Of a DNA stretch of 64,000 nt, positions 35,020-46,959 are shown one piece after another (position 1 is the first letter of the stretch; each line of letters starts with the position of its first letter). Source of the stretch: Arion vulgaris. Its lineage: Eukaryota > Mollusca > Gastropoda > Stylommatophora > Arionidae. The DNA lies in assembly GCA_020796225.1 (NCBI GenBank), contig CM036768.1:40870789-40934788 (forward strand), written 5' to 3'. The notes below the pieces were generated by a model. The model had not been told where the DNA came from and made no database searches. It was given only the letters and a program-made list of their open reading frames with translations. The position numbers were made by a program, and so were the translations under genes.

Positions 35020-36450
35020 CCCAGGTGGAAGATGGAGTTGGCTGTCCACTCTTGCCGTTAAGCGTAGGGATGGAAGCTTTAATTTGCGTTCTAGGGCCAG
35101 ATGAGTTGCCCCTGTTGTGTTATATCCGTGTTTATGTACTGTGGTCTTGATATTGTCTAACCATCTTTTCTTGGTCTTCCTTAGCTCTAGTACCTGATCT
35201 CTTTTTATTGTATGCTGTTATTAGTGGTTGGTTGTATTTCACTCTCATTAAATGTCCAAACCACTGCATTTGTTGTCTTTTGATGTATTCGGTGCATAAG
35301 TTATGCCCACTCTGCATCTGATGTCCCCATTTCATAGTCTATCTTTCCTGGTGACCCCCACTGCCTTTCTCAAGCATTTCATTTCACATGTGGTGAGCTT
35401 TCTGTGGCGTGTTGCTGTAACAGACCAAGTTTGACCCTGGTAATAAAGTGTTGGTAGGAAAATACTTTTTATCAGTTGTCTTTTCACTTCCATCTGAAGT
35501 AGGAGGGGTCCTCTTCAGCCACTCCCCTGTTGATGATGGGTGTCAGGATGGCGGTGGTGTAACAGTACCCGAGGATTACTCTGGTCCTGATGCTGCTACA
35601 GTTATGGCTTCTTCGGGGTTGTCATTGCTAAACCCTTTGATTGTGTTTACTCATGATTCCAAAAGGAAATTGTGCCAAAACCGCACAAACTACTTCATCG
35701 AACTCTTATTACACATATTAATAAGCATAATAACTACCAGGAACATGCAAAATCCACCCCACCTGCCAGGAGGAATTTAAGTACAAACCCAAAGAAAGTA
35801 TTGAGCATCCCACACATCTTAATCTTTTGGGTGTTGTAGTAATGGTGCCAGCTGGTAGGTCACTGCATTTGCTTTTTGACACCTTGTCTCTATTTATCTA
35901 TCGAATTTTCTGTCCTCTGTAAAAATGCTACCTAAATATTTGAATTCAGAAACTTGCTTTACTCTGGTGTTATCTATTTGTATGTTTGCTTGGCTTGGTG
36001 TTCTGCTGATTTTCATAGTCTTGGACTTTTGTTTGTTTATTTTCATGTTGTACTTCTGCTATTATCAATGAATTCATGTGATGTTGTAGCTGATCTTCAT
36101 CTTCATAGATTAGACTTTGGTCGTCTGCAAAAAGTAATTAGTATTGATTTTGTTATTTAATTTGTCGTATTGATAATTGTCTATGTCAATAAGAACTTTT
36201 CCGCACTGTGCCTCTTTCACTATTCTGTCTATATATATGTCAAAGAGAAGAGGTGAGAGCACACAACCCTGTCTGACTCTGATTTTGTTTCGAATGAGTC
36301 TGTCATTCCGTCTGTTGTTCTTACCACACTGTTGCTATTTGTGTACATTGCTCTGATATTGTCTAGCAGGTGTCCTTGATCCCATAGTTTTCTAGTGTTT
36401 TCCATAGAATACTTCTATCTATTCTGTCAAATGCCTTGTTGGAAAATGAC
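35020..36450 (-). mobile_element. LINE RT fragments, minus strand, with an insert at about 35480-35780
   Basis: The minus strand shows EYIKRQQMQWFGHLMRVKYN (C-terminal FGH motif) near 35.2-35.3 kb and RT core text near 36.2 kb (QGCVLSPLLFDI-like, inverse of CAAAGAGAAGAGGTGAGAGC). The 110-codon plus ORF at 35448-35780 falls inside this element, lacks domain support and is probably an inserted fragment. Confidence 0.55.
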
Positions 36451-36840
36451 TAAAGATATAACATGTAAGTTGAATGCTTTTAAAAATAAATGTCTGCAAA
36501 AATAACAACCATAAAATGGGATGAATTCAGAAATGCTGAAATCAGTGATCAATCACAAGTAACTGTTATAAGAAAGAGAAGATGGAGATTTGTTTGGAAT
36601 ACCCTGAGAAGAGCTGATTAAAGAATCACAAAGGCAATGAACTGGGAGGCAAATGGTTAAGTAAGAAAGAACTTCCTAGGAAAACTCTGAAATGAACTTT
36701 ACTGAGAGACGAGAAATATCAGACACAGTTCAATATAAGAGATTGAACAAGTTGTCTAGAATAGAGTGGTATGGAGAAAATGTTTGCAGACCCTATGTAA
36801 CGTGACGTGGTACAAGAGGAATACAATACAATTAAAATGG
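36450..36840 (+). mobile_element. LINE 3' end, plus strand
   Basis: DITCKLNAFKNKCLQK and later blocks match the minus LINE at 48110-49480 (IESKLNAFENRCLRKIMN) and the 3' end at 60813-61080, including GACCCTATGTAACGT..AAGAGGAAT. Confidence 0.65.
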
Positions 36841-36849
36841 TGTATTCAT

Positions 36850-38320
36850 TTTGAACATCTTGAATAAAAAAAAAAATTTAGTCACAGGTCTACAACCTAT
36901 ATTTTCGACATCACTCAAGTATGTGCAACAATAATAAAAGCAATTAAACATGCTGCAGTTATATTATATATTTATATATATATAAAGCACATATATTCTG
37001 TAACATAGTAGTAGCTAACAAACAAAGAAAGATTGTAAAGACTTATAAAATGTGAGAAAAATGAAAAATCACCATAAGTAAAATCACATCTTACACCGTC
37101 ATCAAAGCTGTATTTTTCTAGCTTTCTCACCCAAATATATATATTTGACTCAATGAGCATGCTCAACAAGGTAAGGACATGTTGCGTGCATAGGGAGTGG
37201 TTATAGTCTGTTTCGAGTAGTTTTGGTAATTTTCATGGAAGAGTGTATTATAAATTAGATATGAGATAACTATGCGTATTATACAACTTCTGTATATGTA
37301 AGAAATGGTGACTACTTTCAACTGTCTTCTAGAATCTACATCAGAAATTAAGAAAAATAAATATAATTTTACAATATAAAAATAAACAACAGCAACATAA
37401 TTACATGAAAAATAATACCAACAAATAAATGATTATAATGTTATTTCAACAACATAATTAAGAATGTCTAATCTAAGCTGATAGATAGGGATACAAATAT
37501 GGTATTGATGTGCTACTTCAGAGGGTGAGCCAGATATCTTCCACCACTAGAAGATATTACAGGTGATGAGCTGTAACATATGTGTTAACACATTAACTAC
37601 TGAATTGAAAAACACACTATAGCAGTTATTTTTGTTCAGATATTTATTCCATCGATAGAAATTTATTAAAATAAACAATACATTTGACTAAACTATAGAT
37701 AGGACCATGATGTGGAAAGTTAGCATTTGCTGCAGATGAAAAAACATTTGATCAGAATGTGCTAATGTAAATTTAGCACTAATTTTAAATGAAAAAATGT
37801 TTGACACAGTGCGCAGCAATTTGTTTAATTTAATAGAGAATCTTGGTGCACCCTGCTGCAATTAATACAGAATGAGTTAAGATACTACAATTGTATATAT
37901 AAGCCTGGCCAAAATGTAAGCAACTTTGATTACAGTTATAGTTATTCTATTAGAAATAAATAACTAGTTAAATAATAAGAACCTTCTAGTCAAATAATAT
38001 CAAATTCTAATACTGTACTAAATCACGCTAAGAAGCAATTTAAATATATCTATTGTGCTAGGATAATATAACACATTTACTAAGAAAAAATGTTAAATAC
38101 ATTTTAAATCTCAAAACTCACGTTCCCAAACTGCATGCAAGAACACAAAAGAAATATCATCATGTTGCATAACTTACTAAGAATAATTAACACAATCCTA
38201 TACCATAATTTGGAAAATGATTTTGTTTTTCTGCTATAGATAAATATCTATAGTTTTTTCTTTAACAAAGAAGTATTATTTTATAACAGTGATTATTGAT
38301 TATTATTTCATTTCTCATAC
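36850..38320. other. Intronic stretch with no recognised feature
   Basis: Very AT-rich. A 65-codon minus ORF (36972-37169) has no domain or splice support. Confidence 0.4.
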
Positions 38321-38329
38321 TTAATGGAA

Positions 38330-38402
38330 CAACAACTTAATGGAACAACAACTTAATGGAACAACAACTTAATGGAACAACAACAACTTAATGGAACAAC
38401 TG
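38330..38402. repeat. 16-bp satellite AACAACAACTTAATGG x about 4-5
   Basis: ACTTAATGGAACAACA repeated, one copy with an extra ACA. Each unit again contains TTAA. Confidence 0.85.
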
Positions 38403-38969
38403 TGACAAGTGAAGAACTTCACTCTAAAACTGTTCATATGTTTATAATTTTTGTTAGGTTTTGCCAGTGGTATTAAGTAGCTACGAACCTATTCCTTCAT
38501 ATTCTCGCCACTTTTTAAACTGGTGTTGATTGAATTTATTACCAATCTCATTCATGTCAGTGTTCCATATCCTGTTTATGTCACTGTATTTGGACATTGT
38601 CCGGACCAGTGTGGTATTTTATGATCTATTTAGAATTGTATGGATTTTCTCGCTCAGTTAAAAACAATAATCGGTTTAAACAAATGATTGTTTGACATAA
38701 CTACTGCCAATTTCTCAGTCTTCCAATTTGTAAGCTTCATTAATGTAGAAAATATGCTACTTCTAATTTCTCAGTCTCATTTGTAAGTTTCATTAATGTA
38801 GAAAATATACTACTTCCAATTTCTCATTTGTAAGATTCATTTCTCAGTCTCATTTGTAAGCTTCATTAATGTAGAAAATATGCTACTTCCGATTTCTCAT
38901 TTGTAAGCTTACTTTCTCCGTCTCATTTGTAAGCTTCATTAATGTACAAAATATGCTACTTCTAATTTG

Positions 38970-39495
38970 CGATGTCCAGGTCACAGCCATCCGATCATGT
39001 TCCTCTGATGATCGTAGTCGATTTGCTCTGGAGAATCGGTTGATTTCTTTGTATGGTACCTTGTGACCACGCTGGCTCAACGTATTACATTCTTATGCTT
39101 CTTAGTACTTTTTCTTCCCATGCTTTGTAATCTCTATGGGTATATGTTGCATGTATTACATTCTTATGCTTCTTAGTACTTTCTCTTCCCATGCTTTATA
39201 ATCTATATGGGTATATGTTGCATGTATTCAAGTTATATATTTACTAGATGTTTCATTGTTTCTTTTCTATTTCTAGTTTTTATGAGTGTTTTTGTGTTAC
39301 ATTTATTTCGTTATTCGTTTTTATTCCAGATTTTCCTTAGATACGTTGGTATTTGGTCGTCCATTTGTGTTTCATTTTAATTTGTCACTCCTGTTTGTTC
39401 GCTTGTTGATAAAGGCCTTGTTGGTCGAAACGTTGCTGTTTATCGTCACTGTTTATGTATTTTGTAAAACTATAGTACTTTGTTTGTACGTGTTT
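38970..39495 (+). other. Insertion in satellite with an 85-bp direct repeat and a hammerhead-like core
   Basis: Starts near CGATGTCCAGGTCACAGCC. GTATTACATTCTTATGCTTC..TATATGTTGCAT repeats at 39083 and 39152. At 39406-39447 it reads TTGATAA, a GGCC/GGTC stem and GAAAC, then ACG..CGTC. Nature unknown; it could be a retroelement fragment (Penelope-type elements can carry hammerheads). Confidence 0.4.
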
Positions 39496-39580
39496 CACTA
39501 CTTCTAATTTCTCAGTCTCATTTGTAAGCTTCATTAATGTAGAAAATATGCTACTTCTAATTTCTCATTTGTAAGCTTTA

Positions 39581-39901
39581 TTAACTCTTTCCACGCCCAT
39601 TTATTTTCTCAATTTTTAAGCAGTTAATTCAAGGAAGTAAAAAAAAAAAATTTTTTTTTAAATTTCGATCCCAACTACTCGTCAATAAATAAACATATAT
39701 ATATTATTATATACTAAATTGAAGAAAACTGGACACCTCAATAGAATAACAAGGTTGAAAAGTAGTATAAGTAAACCAGTAGAAGTAAAACTAGAAAGAC
39801 TTCTTATAGGGAAGCAACTCTATGGCGCAGTGTGCGGCTTAAAGCGTGCAACGGACTATCGCCGTGGCGCAGTGTGCGGCTTAAAGCGTGGAAAGAGTTA
39901 A
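39581..39901 (+). mobile_element. TTAA-flanked MITE, family C, intact 321-bp copy
   Basis: TTAACTCTTTCCACGC at left, GCGTGGAAAGAGTTAA at right: a perfect 12-bp inverted terminus CTCTTTCCACGC plus TTAA. Near the right end GGCGCAGTGTGCGGCTTAAA occurs twice. The flanks join to restore the satellite (GCTT..TTAATGTAGAAAA). Confidence 0.9.
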
Positions 39902-40021
39902 TGTAGAAAATATACTACTTCCAATTTCTAATTTGTAAGCTTCATTTCTCCGTCTCATTTGTAAGCTTCATTTCTCCGTCTCATTTGTAAGCTTCATTAA
40001 TGTACAAAATATGCTACTTCA

Positions 40022-40277
40022 ATCGCCCAAGTGGTTACCGGGGGCCCAAATTTTGGGTGTAAAGAATAGAACCATTGTTACCTGCCACGCATCTCATAAG
40101 AGGCGAATTAAGGAGGTTTGGCTGAAATCGGATGCACATGTCCTAAACGTGTAGAAGTCTATGTGTTTAGGGCCTACCAAACCAATGTGCAACATATACA
40201 CGTTCTTGGCAAAATCAAACATATCACAAAGAGTGATTAAAATTGGTCGTAAAGAACGAACGCAAAGAAGAAGAAGA
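40022..40277 (+). mobile_element. SINE S1, full copy with 8-bp target duplication
   Basis: Flanked by GCTACTTC on both sides within the satellite. The body has CATCTCATAAGAGGCGAATT, GTAGAAGTCTATGTGTTTAG and the tail GAACGAACGCAAAGAAGAAG. The best-defined copy of the family. Confidence 0.75.
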
Positions 40278-40419
40278 GCTACTTCCAATTTCTCCATCTA
40301 ATTTGTAAGCTTCATTTCTCCGTCTCATGTGTAAGTTTAATTTATGTACAAAATATGCTGCTTCCAATTTCTCCGTCTCATTTGTAAGCTTCATTAATGT
40401 AGAAAATATTTCATCACCA

Positions 40420-41045
40420 TATTATTTGTTCTTAACTCTAGCCCTTGTTACAAGATAATTGATTGTAAATTTGCTTTCACTAAATTTGACTAAATTGTGT
40501 GAATTTTAAGCTTCCTGTCCAATGATCTTTTCAAATTTAAAGGCTACAGACAAATCATCTAAACTCTTGTATATAAACTTCAACCTAATGACATTCTCTA
40601 CTTGAAATTTTTTAATTTATGAATGTAGCCAGTGTTGTGTAACCTCTCTTGTGTATTGTTCACCATCCTCTGTGTTCCACATATGCAAAAACAGATTCAG
40701 AGTCAGATTTAAATGGAGATTAATCATGGACAGGAACAATAGTGCCATCTGCAGGCTAGAGAAACACAATTTTCCAACCAACATCGCTTGGGCACAGCGA
40801 ACATTGGGTTGGTTGCTGTATTGCAGGATGGAACACATATGGACTTGTCTAATGTGTGAGGAAGTTGATCAGGAGAACTGAACTGAGCTCACTTAAAGTC
40901 TTATATGCCTTCTAATCCTCTTCTATATCGTCTTTGTAAATTCTACGAACTCTTTCATAGCTAAAACAAAATATGTGGATTCCAACACTTCTAACCTACA
41001 ATCATACCATAACATTGTGATTTTTTGGGGGGGAGTTATTTAAAT
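40420..41045. other. Intronic stretch with no recognised feature
   Basis: Overlapping 73- and 76-codon ORFs on opposite strands (40617-40881) lack domains and splice support. Confidence 0.35.
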
Positions 41046-41050
41046 GTGAT

Positions 41051-41318
41051 AGAGCCGCAGTAGCATAGTTGTTAGTGAACTCAATTCTTAGGCATCTTGT
41101 ACGGGTTCAATTTCACAGTGGACGTGGAATATTTTTCTGACCGTAACAGCTCTCAGGCTGACCCAGCTTCAATTGAGTACCAGGAAAAGCACTGATAAGT
41201 AAAGGCGATCGGCATGATGTTGACTACATCACCCACCATGTGCCGACAGTCAGTGAAAATACGGGCCTAACACTGTAATACCTGATATACCTTGAGGTAT
41301 GGGTTCCCTTACTTTTCA
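41051..41318 (+). mobile_element. tRNA-derived SINE (family S2)
   Basis: A box TAGCATAGTTG in GAGCCGCAGTAGCATAGTTG; B box GGGTTCAATTTC. Body CATCACCCACCATGTGCCGA and ACGGGCCTAACACTGTAATA as in 1245-1518. Confidence 0.75.
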
Positions 41319-41329
41319 ATATTTGTCAT

Positions 41330-42160
41330 GAATAAATTTGCATATCTACTATGTGTTCTCCAACAGTGGCGAGAAAATATGATCATATTTGTTTTATTGG
41401 ATTATGTTCAAAATCAATTATTTTGCTTTGAAATATGTATTTGACTACGTTAACACTCAAAATAAATACACAAATATAGAAAATTGAATGCAAAATCTGA
41501 TCACTAATATATAAACTAAAAATATGACTCGCTATAACATTTAAAATGAGAATATTAAAAAAATGTCCTCATGCTGGCACACATTCTGTTCTTGGAAAAT
41601 ACATTTTTGAAATAAGATATGTTAAATATTGTTTGTAGTTTTGTGTCTAATCTTGTATTTAAATCATATATTTTTACATTAGTTCAACATAATGAAACCT
41701 TGGCAATTGTTGGCTACATTGTGTTATAGCATACGTTGAGCTACTATATACATATATAACAAATAATAATAGACCTCTTTCAGTCATGAAGGACCATAAA
41801 ACTGTGTCACAGACAGGTGCTTCCCAGCTACATTGGGGGCAGGACAATCCGATGTGACAATGACAGTATCTGTCCCACTATTCACACATAAACAATGAGA
41901 CAGGCTTCTCAACATGAGAGTGCATCTTGGAGTCAAACCTCATTTTTCATACCTGCTTGGTCAGCTAAATTGACCATGTTCAAAATGCAACAGCCAATTT
42001 TCTCACCTCTTTTCTCTACACATGTAAGTCTTTGGTGACTGTGTCCCATGAGTCTATGTTTACATCAAGAGCCTTTAAATCTCACTTAAAGACATTTGTG
42101 TAACACATGATAGTAAAGTAAATGTATTCTGCAATAACTTACACATTTTAATTGAAATAA
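41330..42160. other. Intronic stretch with no recognised feature
   Basis: Some LINE-like text may exist near 41780-42060 (TTCTCAACATGAGAGTGCATCTTGGAG region) but no domain can be named. Confidence 0.3.
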
Positions 42161-42234
42161 CTCACACCTACTGATATATAAAAAAGTAATTTTGAAATAA
42201 CTCACACCTACTGATATATAAAAGTAATTTTGAT

Positions 42235-42431
42235 TTTTTTTTTTCCGATCCAGAAGCACTTGAGCTTTTCAGCTCCGTGCCATGGACATCGTAACCCTTC
42301 GGTTCGTGCCACGAACACCGTAAATCTGGGGAATCTGTGGCTTTTCTGCCTGCCCACGGAATTGAACCCGTACACACAGAGGGCTAGTCAACCACAGTCC
42401 AACGCGCTACGAACACGCTGGGCACGCGGGC
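42235..42431 (-). mobile_element. tRNA-derived SINE (family S5) with 13-bp target duplication
   Basis: AAGTAATTTTGAT flanks it at 42222-42234 and 42432-42444. Minus-strand head GCCCGCGTGCCCAGCGTGTT, B box GGGTTCAATTCC, ending in a poly(A) tract. Second copy of 19768-19990. Confidence 0.85.
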
Positions 42432-42929
42432 AAGTAATTTTGATAATGTACATTACATCAATGTTTGCATGCATTATTGAAAATTTGTGTGATATTATTT
42501 TTTCAAATATTAAAAAAAGTGATCAGGAAGTATACATAATGTCAAATCTCATTAACTTGAATGTTATGGCACGATTCTTTCTTTCTTCCTTTTCGTTTGC
42601 TTGAAATATTGTCTATATATTCAAAATTGTTTCTTGTATAAACTTCACTGTCTTTTGTAGCTCACACAGAGGTCCGTGTAGTTTTTTTGTTATGGCACGA
42701 TGAGAGATGACACAAAAATTAATATCTGGTTTCTATTGAAACAAAATAACAAACTAATTCACATTTGATGCAATGCATGAGTACATGACAAACGTTTGAG
42801 ATGCATGCATTTATTTGTAAGTGCACATGCATGTCTGTGTGTGCATTTGAAAGCATGCTGTATGCATGTGTGTATTCACATGCATCTAATACACACATGC
42901 ATCTGTGTGTGCACGCATGTAATGAAAGC

Positions 42930-43165
42930 AAGTACACTCCAGTGTCAGCTGTGTGTACATCATCATGAAACCATTCACCACCATCTCTTCAGGTGCCAAA
43001 CACTAGATGGCATCAGGAAGATCCTCCTTCCTCTAAGGCCAGATAAATGGAACACATTATATAGAACAAAAGAACAACTTACAAACACATGCAGATACCA
43101 CTACATAGCATTGGGCTGAAGGGCAAGAGCTCAAGTGCCGCTGGGTCATTGAAGAAGAAGAACAA
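42930..43165 (+). mobile_element. LINE 3' end with zinc-knuckle remnant
   Basis: CQLCVHHHETIHHHLFRCQT follows the C-x2-C..ET..H..C pattern found after RNase H in jockey/CR1-type LINEs; ends with GAAGAAGAAGAAC. The preceding 42780-42925 is a TGCATG/TGTG-rich simple region. Confidence 0.7.
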
Positions 43166-43194
43166 CAATGAAAGCAAGTAAAGAACACACTTTC

Positions 43195-43443
43195 ATACCG
43201 TGTGGTATAATGAGGAATACGGTTTTAAGTCCATATTTTTGTTTGACCAAAGACACAAAATAGTGGATGTGTCAAAAATACGACAGTTACCTTTACTTTC
43301 CAGAAGTTTCTGTTACGACCCAATTGAGATTTGGTCAACCTAAGAATCACTGCGATCAGAACAAATCCCACTCCAACTGGAGAATTTGAACCTGAGGCTA
43401 TACATCTATAAAGTAAGTGCACTAACCCCTGTGCTATCACCTC
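43195..43443 (-). mobile_element. tRNA-derived SINE (family S2), diverged
   Basis: CATACCGTGTGGTATAATGA matches the 3' end of 1245-1518; minus head GAGGTGATAGCACAGGGGTT and B-box-like GGTTCAAATTC. Confidence 0.55.
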
Positions 43444-44143
43444 TCATATGCATGCATGTGAGTATACACACTTTATGTAGAAATGTATAATCTGATAATC
43501 AGACCAATTAATGTGCATGCATAAGAACATGTAATATATCACTCTGTACTGTTTTTCCTGATGACATTTAGTTCAGTCTAAACAGTTCAGGAATAAATTG
43601 TTGGTAGATTAGAGAACTCAATCTAATGATTTATTTTTAATGCAAGCAGATAGCAGTGACTAATGTTTTTGTATTTTCTGTGATAAAACACTTATGCATT
43701 ATAAGATAACTGAGCTTGGCATTAAGGAAATGAAACAAAGAATGTATATTATGACTGGGCTCATGACACCATGATGAATTAACTGTGCTACTATTCTCCT
43801 TATTTTGTTAGTCATATCAAAAAGTAAAACTATCCAACTATAGATAATCATTGAATTCATTTGTAATTGTAAATTTGTTTGTTCCTTTGGTGCCAAAGGC
43901 GGCACATAGGGCAGAGATTTTAGATCTCCATGTGATGTGGTTCGTTGATAGCAGTTGGAGATCTTGTATGGTTTTACATCCCAATAGTTTACTTTCTTGT
44001 AGGATTGTTCTTTGAAGAGTGGTCTTAGGTCTTCCACCCTTCAAGTTGTCGAAGAATTGTGAATAGTGCATTGAAATAAAAAAACAGCAACAGAAAGCAT
44101 TACAAATGGACATCCATTTAAATTTGCAGACAGTTTCACCTAC

Positions 44144-44277
44144 CTTGCTTTTCATCAGCTGGAGCAGGGGGCCTTTCAAAGAGAGCAATATTTGCTGAAC
44201 TAAAAACAAACATATTGACAAATCCTCCAACATCTCCCCAGACCAAGAGAGCATCACTTGCATTATTTTGGTTAGAC
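44144..44277 (-). CDS. Exon 7 (residues 221-264), WD40 blade
   Basis: 134 nt. Acceptor TTTTGTTTCTCAATTGAG before GTCTAA; donor AGCAAG followed by GTAGGT. One base completes Trp after exon 6's DY, then SNQNNASDALLVWGDVGGFV, NMFVFSSANIALFERPPAPA. ALLVWGDVGG is a signature of the WDR49/WDR64/WDY group. The following intron is about 13.4 kb. Confidence 0.93.
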
Positions 44278-44385
44278 CTCAATTGAGAAACAAAATGCAA
44301 CAGGAATTAATATTTAGTTCCTTTCTTTTTCTTTCGAAAAAATCTGACATGAAATATTATTTTTTTGAAAAGGTGAGCATTCATA

Positions 44386-44607
44386 GTGAACACTTCTATA
44401 AACAAGATGTCATTTTGCCTTTCACATCGTTTAACTGCTGAACAAGTCGCCATGGATATGTTTAGAAGAACACTTGAATGTGATGTTAAGAATGTCAACA
44501 ACAATGAAGAAGAATTTAGCAATGATTTGAGTGACAAATTTGAGTTATCATCATACTTGAACTTTTCCATGCTTTACGCACACTGCGCAACAGTGGTATT
44601 CCGATGA
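44386..44607 (+). pseudogene. Possible transposase N-terminal fragment
   Basis: MSFCLSHRLTAEQVAMDMFR, then an acidic NNNEEEFSNDLSDKFE stretch. The L-T-A-E-Q-V-A pattern followed by acidic residues resembles piggyBac transposase starts, and a family C element begins directly downstream at 44557. No catalytic core. The last 17 codons run into the C terminus and are not coding. Weak call. Confidence 0.3.
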
Positions 44608-45433
44608 ACGCCATTCGCCGTAAACTGTACCATTCGAGTTACTTCCCTTGCAAGAAGTTGTTTGAGTTTTACTTCTACTATTTTACTTCCACTACTTTTT
44701 AACCTTGTTATTCTAATAGGTTGTCCAGTTTTCTTCAAATTAGTATATAATAAGATATATGTATGTTTATTGCAGACGAAGATTCAAATATATCGAGCCT
44801 GTGTAATTAGTTCTTTACTATATGGCTCAGAAACATGGACAGTCTACTCAAGACACAAGAGGAGACTTAACATCTTTCACCTTCGATGTCTCCGCAAGAT
44901 TATGAACATCAGGTGGTACGACAAGATAACCAACTCTGAAGTACTGCAACGTGCAAACCTGCCTTCCATCATAGGCATGCTCAGCAGTAGACGACTAAGA
45001 TGGTTGGGGCATGTGAGAAGAATGGAAACTTGTCGCATACCAAAACAAATGTTGTTCTGTGAACTTTCGGAGGAAGAGGCACCAGGGCAGACCACTGCTC
45101 AGATATAAAGATGTCTGCAAAGCCTCAATGAAAAACTTCTCTATACGTCCCAGCACATGGGAAGGATTAGCTGATGACAGAGTTGTGTGGAAAGCCAAAT
45201 TACGAAAGGCGCAGAGTCTTTTGAGAAGAGACTTATGTATGAGCTGAACGACAAGAGAGAAAGCGAAAACTCAGAAGTTGTCACAGTAAAACACTTGCCA
45301 ATTGACCGTCTGTAAAGACGAAAAGGCCATATATATATATATATGTTTATATATTAACGAGTAGTTGATTTTTTTGCCTCCTTGAATTATGTTAAACAAA
45401 AATGGAGAAATAACTGCATGTGGAAAGAGTTAA
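44557..45433 (-). mobile_element. Family C TTAA element with nested LINE
   Basis: Left end TTGAACTTTTCCATGC (mutated TTAA), CACACTGCGCAACAG, then TTTTACTTCTACTATTTTAC..CTTGTTATTCTAATAGG. Right end CATGTGGAAAGAGTTAA. The middle (about 44774-45325) is a LINE inserted at the TATATGTATGTTTAT region, so C copies without the LINE give the empty site. Confidence 0.8.
44774..45325 (+). mobile_element. LINE RT C-terminal part, best-preserved copy
   Basis: Reads TKIQIYRACVISSLLYGSET then WTVYSRHKRRLNIFHLRCLR, SEVLQRANLPSIIGML, RRLRWLGHVRRMETCRIPKQ. A frameshift around 45070 moves to the frame RKRHQGRPLLRYKDVCKASM..STWEGLADDRVVWKA. This is the post-polymerase segment of a non-LTR ORF2; one frameshift breaks an otherwise long frame, suggesting a fairly recent insertion. 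Confidence 0.85.
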
Positions 45434-45629
45434 GCAATAGAAAAACAATGAGACAAATAAAATACAAAGACTTTATGGAGTGATTTTATTTTTTTTAAAA
45501 ATGTATTCAAAACATTTCCTGGTGACTAATAAGTATCTTTTCATAGTTATCAGTCCTCAAAAAAATGATGGTAAATATATTATAATATTGATATACATAT
45601 ATAATATTATGTTATATCAAATATATGTT

Positions 45630-45760
45630 CCCATTTAGTCTTAAGAAATAATATGTTACTCATACCTGCTATAACATTTAGTCTTAAGAAATAATATGTT
45701 ACTCATACCTGCTATAACATTTAGTCTTAAGAAATAATATGTTACTCATACCTGCTATAA
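45630..45760. repeat. 48-bp satellite x about 2.7
   Basis: ACATTTAGTCTTAAGAAATA then ATATGTTACTCATACCTGCT, repeated without visible change. Confidence 0.9.
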
Positions 45761-46094
45761 ACTAGACATTTCACTTTCTGTGATTGTTAATTCTCTAGAA
45801 GGAGTTAATTCTGAATTTTCATGTTTGTTGGCTTACAAGCTTTGATATTACTAAAATAAGGATCGTTCTTAGGTTGAAAGGGTCATGCTTCAGCTTCAAA
45901 AGGCTTTACTCTCCCATATAACAAACAAAAACAAACAAAACTGCCATTGATATCAAATTAAGCATATTGCAGAGTTCAAATACACAGGAGTCATATTTAC
46001 AGAAAACTGCAGGTTTGATAGGAAATAAAAATCCAACGATAAGAATTAAAGCTTCCCATTGTGCTTCACTGCATAACTGAACTAAAGTTTCTAA

Positions 46095-46305
46095 AGTGAA
46101 GGATTGGCTAATTGCACCAGGTTTTACCACATATGGCTTGGTCCTTTTCTCCTCAGAAGTGAAACGCCATCTGTTGAGGGTATTGCACAAAGCACAAACT
46201 CCATAGCTCCAGCAAGAATCCTAGGAAACTCTGGAATATATGCACTTACCAACAGAATGGCATGGTCTAGATTTGAAACCATGACCTTTGGATAACTGGC
46301 AAGAT
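46095..46305 (-). mobile_element. tRNA-derived SINE (family S3)
   Basis: Same order as 58700-58925: TTGCACAAAGCACAAACTCC, ATGCACTTACCAACAGAATG and the inverse B box GATTTGAAACC. Confidence 0.6.
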
Positions 46306-46391
46306 GAAACAACAATGACACAACCAACACTAAGAAGACTACTCCTATGCTTCAACTAACAATGCTAATTATGACCAACACAATTTATTTA

Positions 46392-46496
<105 letters not shown>

Positions 46497-46959
46497 TTAA
46501 TGATGACGATGATAGTAGTTATAATGATGATTGCAATAATCGTGATGATGATGGATATGTGGATGAAGACAGTGATCTAAATTTACAAATGATAATAAGA
46601 TTTGATGTGCTACACAGAGCATAATATATAATGTAATCAAAAGTTAGTTAATTCTCGACTCGTTAACTGTATATCTGTTTCTTTGATGGAGAGAGCCATT
46701 GTACTAGGTTTAGGAATTTGAATGTCAGAATTTACATTCAAATTAGAAGTCTTGCTCTCAGGTAAACCGGGAAATGGTGTGGTCCATCATCTGGTTATGT
46801 CTGTGGTGGATTACAGTCTTAGCATCTTCACAATATTGTAATCACAATATGTGTGTATGGAACATGTTCAGAATGAAGATATGTATATAATCCTCGACTG
46901 TACTAAGGTACTCCTGTTGTGAAGGTGAGATATATGCTTGGTCTCCTGTCACAACAATC

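Larger units (their letters stand above)
38700..40410. repeat. Compound 53-bp minisatellite broken by three insertions
   Basis: Monomer blocks CTACTTC(T/C)AATTTCTC, AGTCTCATTTGTAAGCTTCA and TTAATGTAGAAAATATG. The array is interrupted at about 38970-39495, at 39581-39901 (C element in the monomer's TTAA) and at 40022-40277 (SINE with a GCTACTTC target duplication). Confidence 0.85.

Noticed and set aside
35448..35780. 110-codon plus ORF
   Set aside because: Sits inside minus-strand LINE sequence, no recognisable domain, contains no host splice signals.
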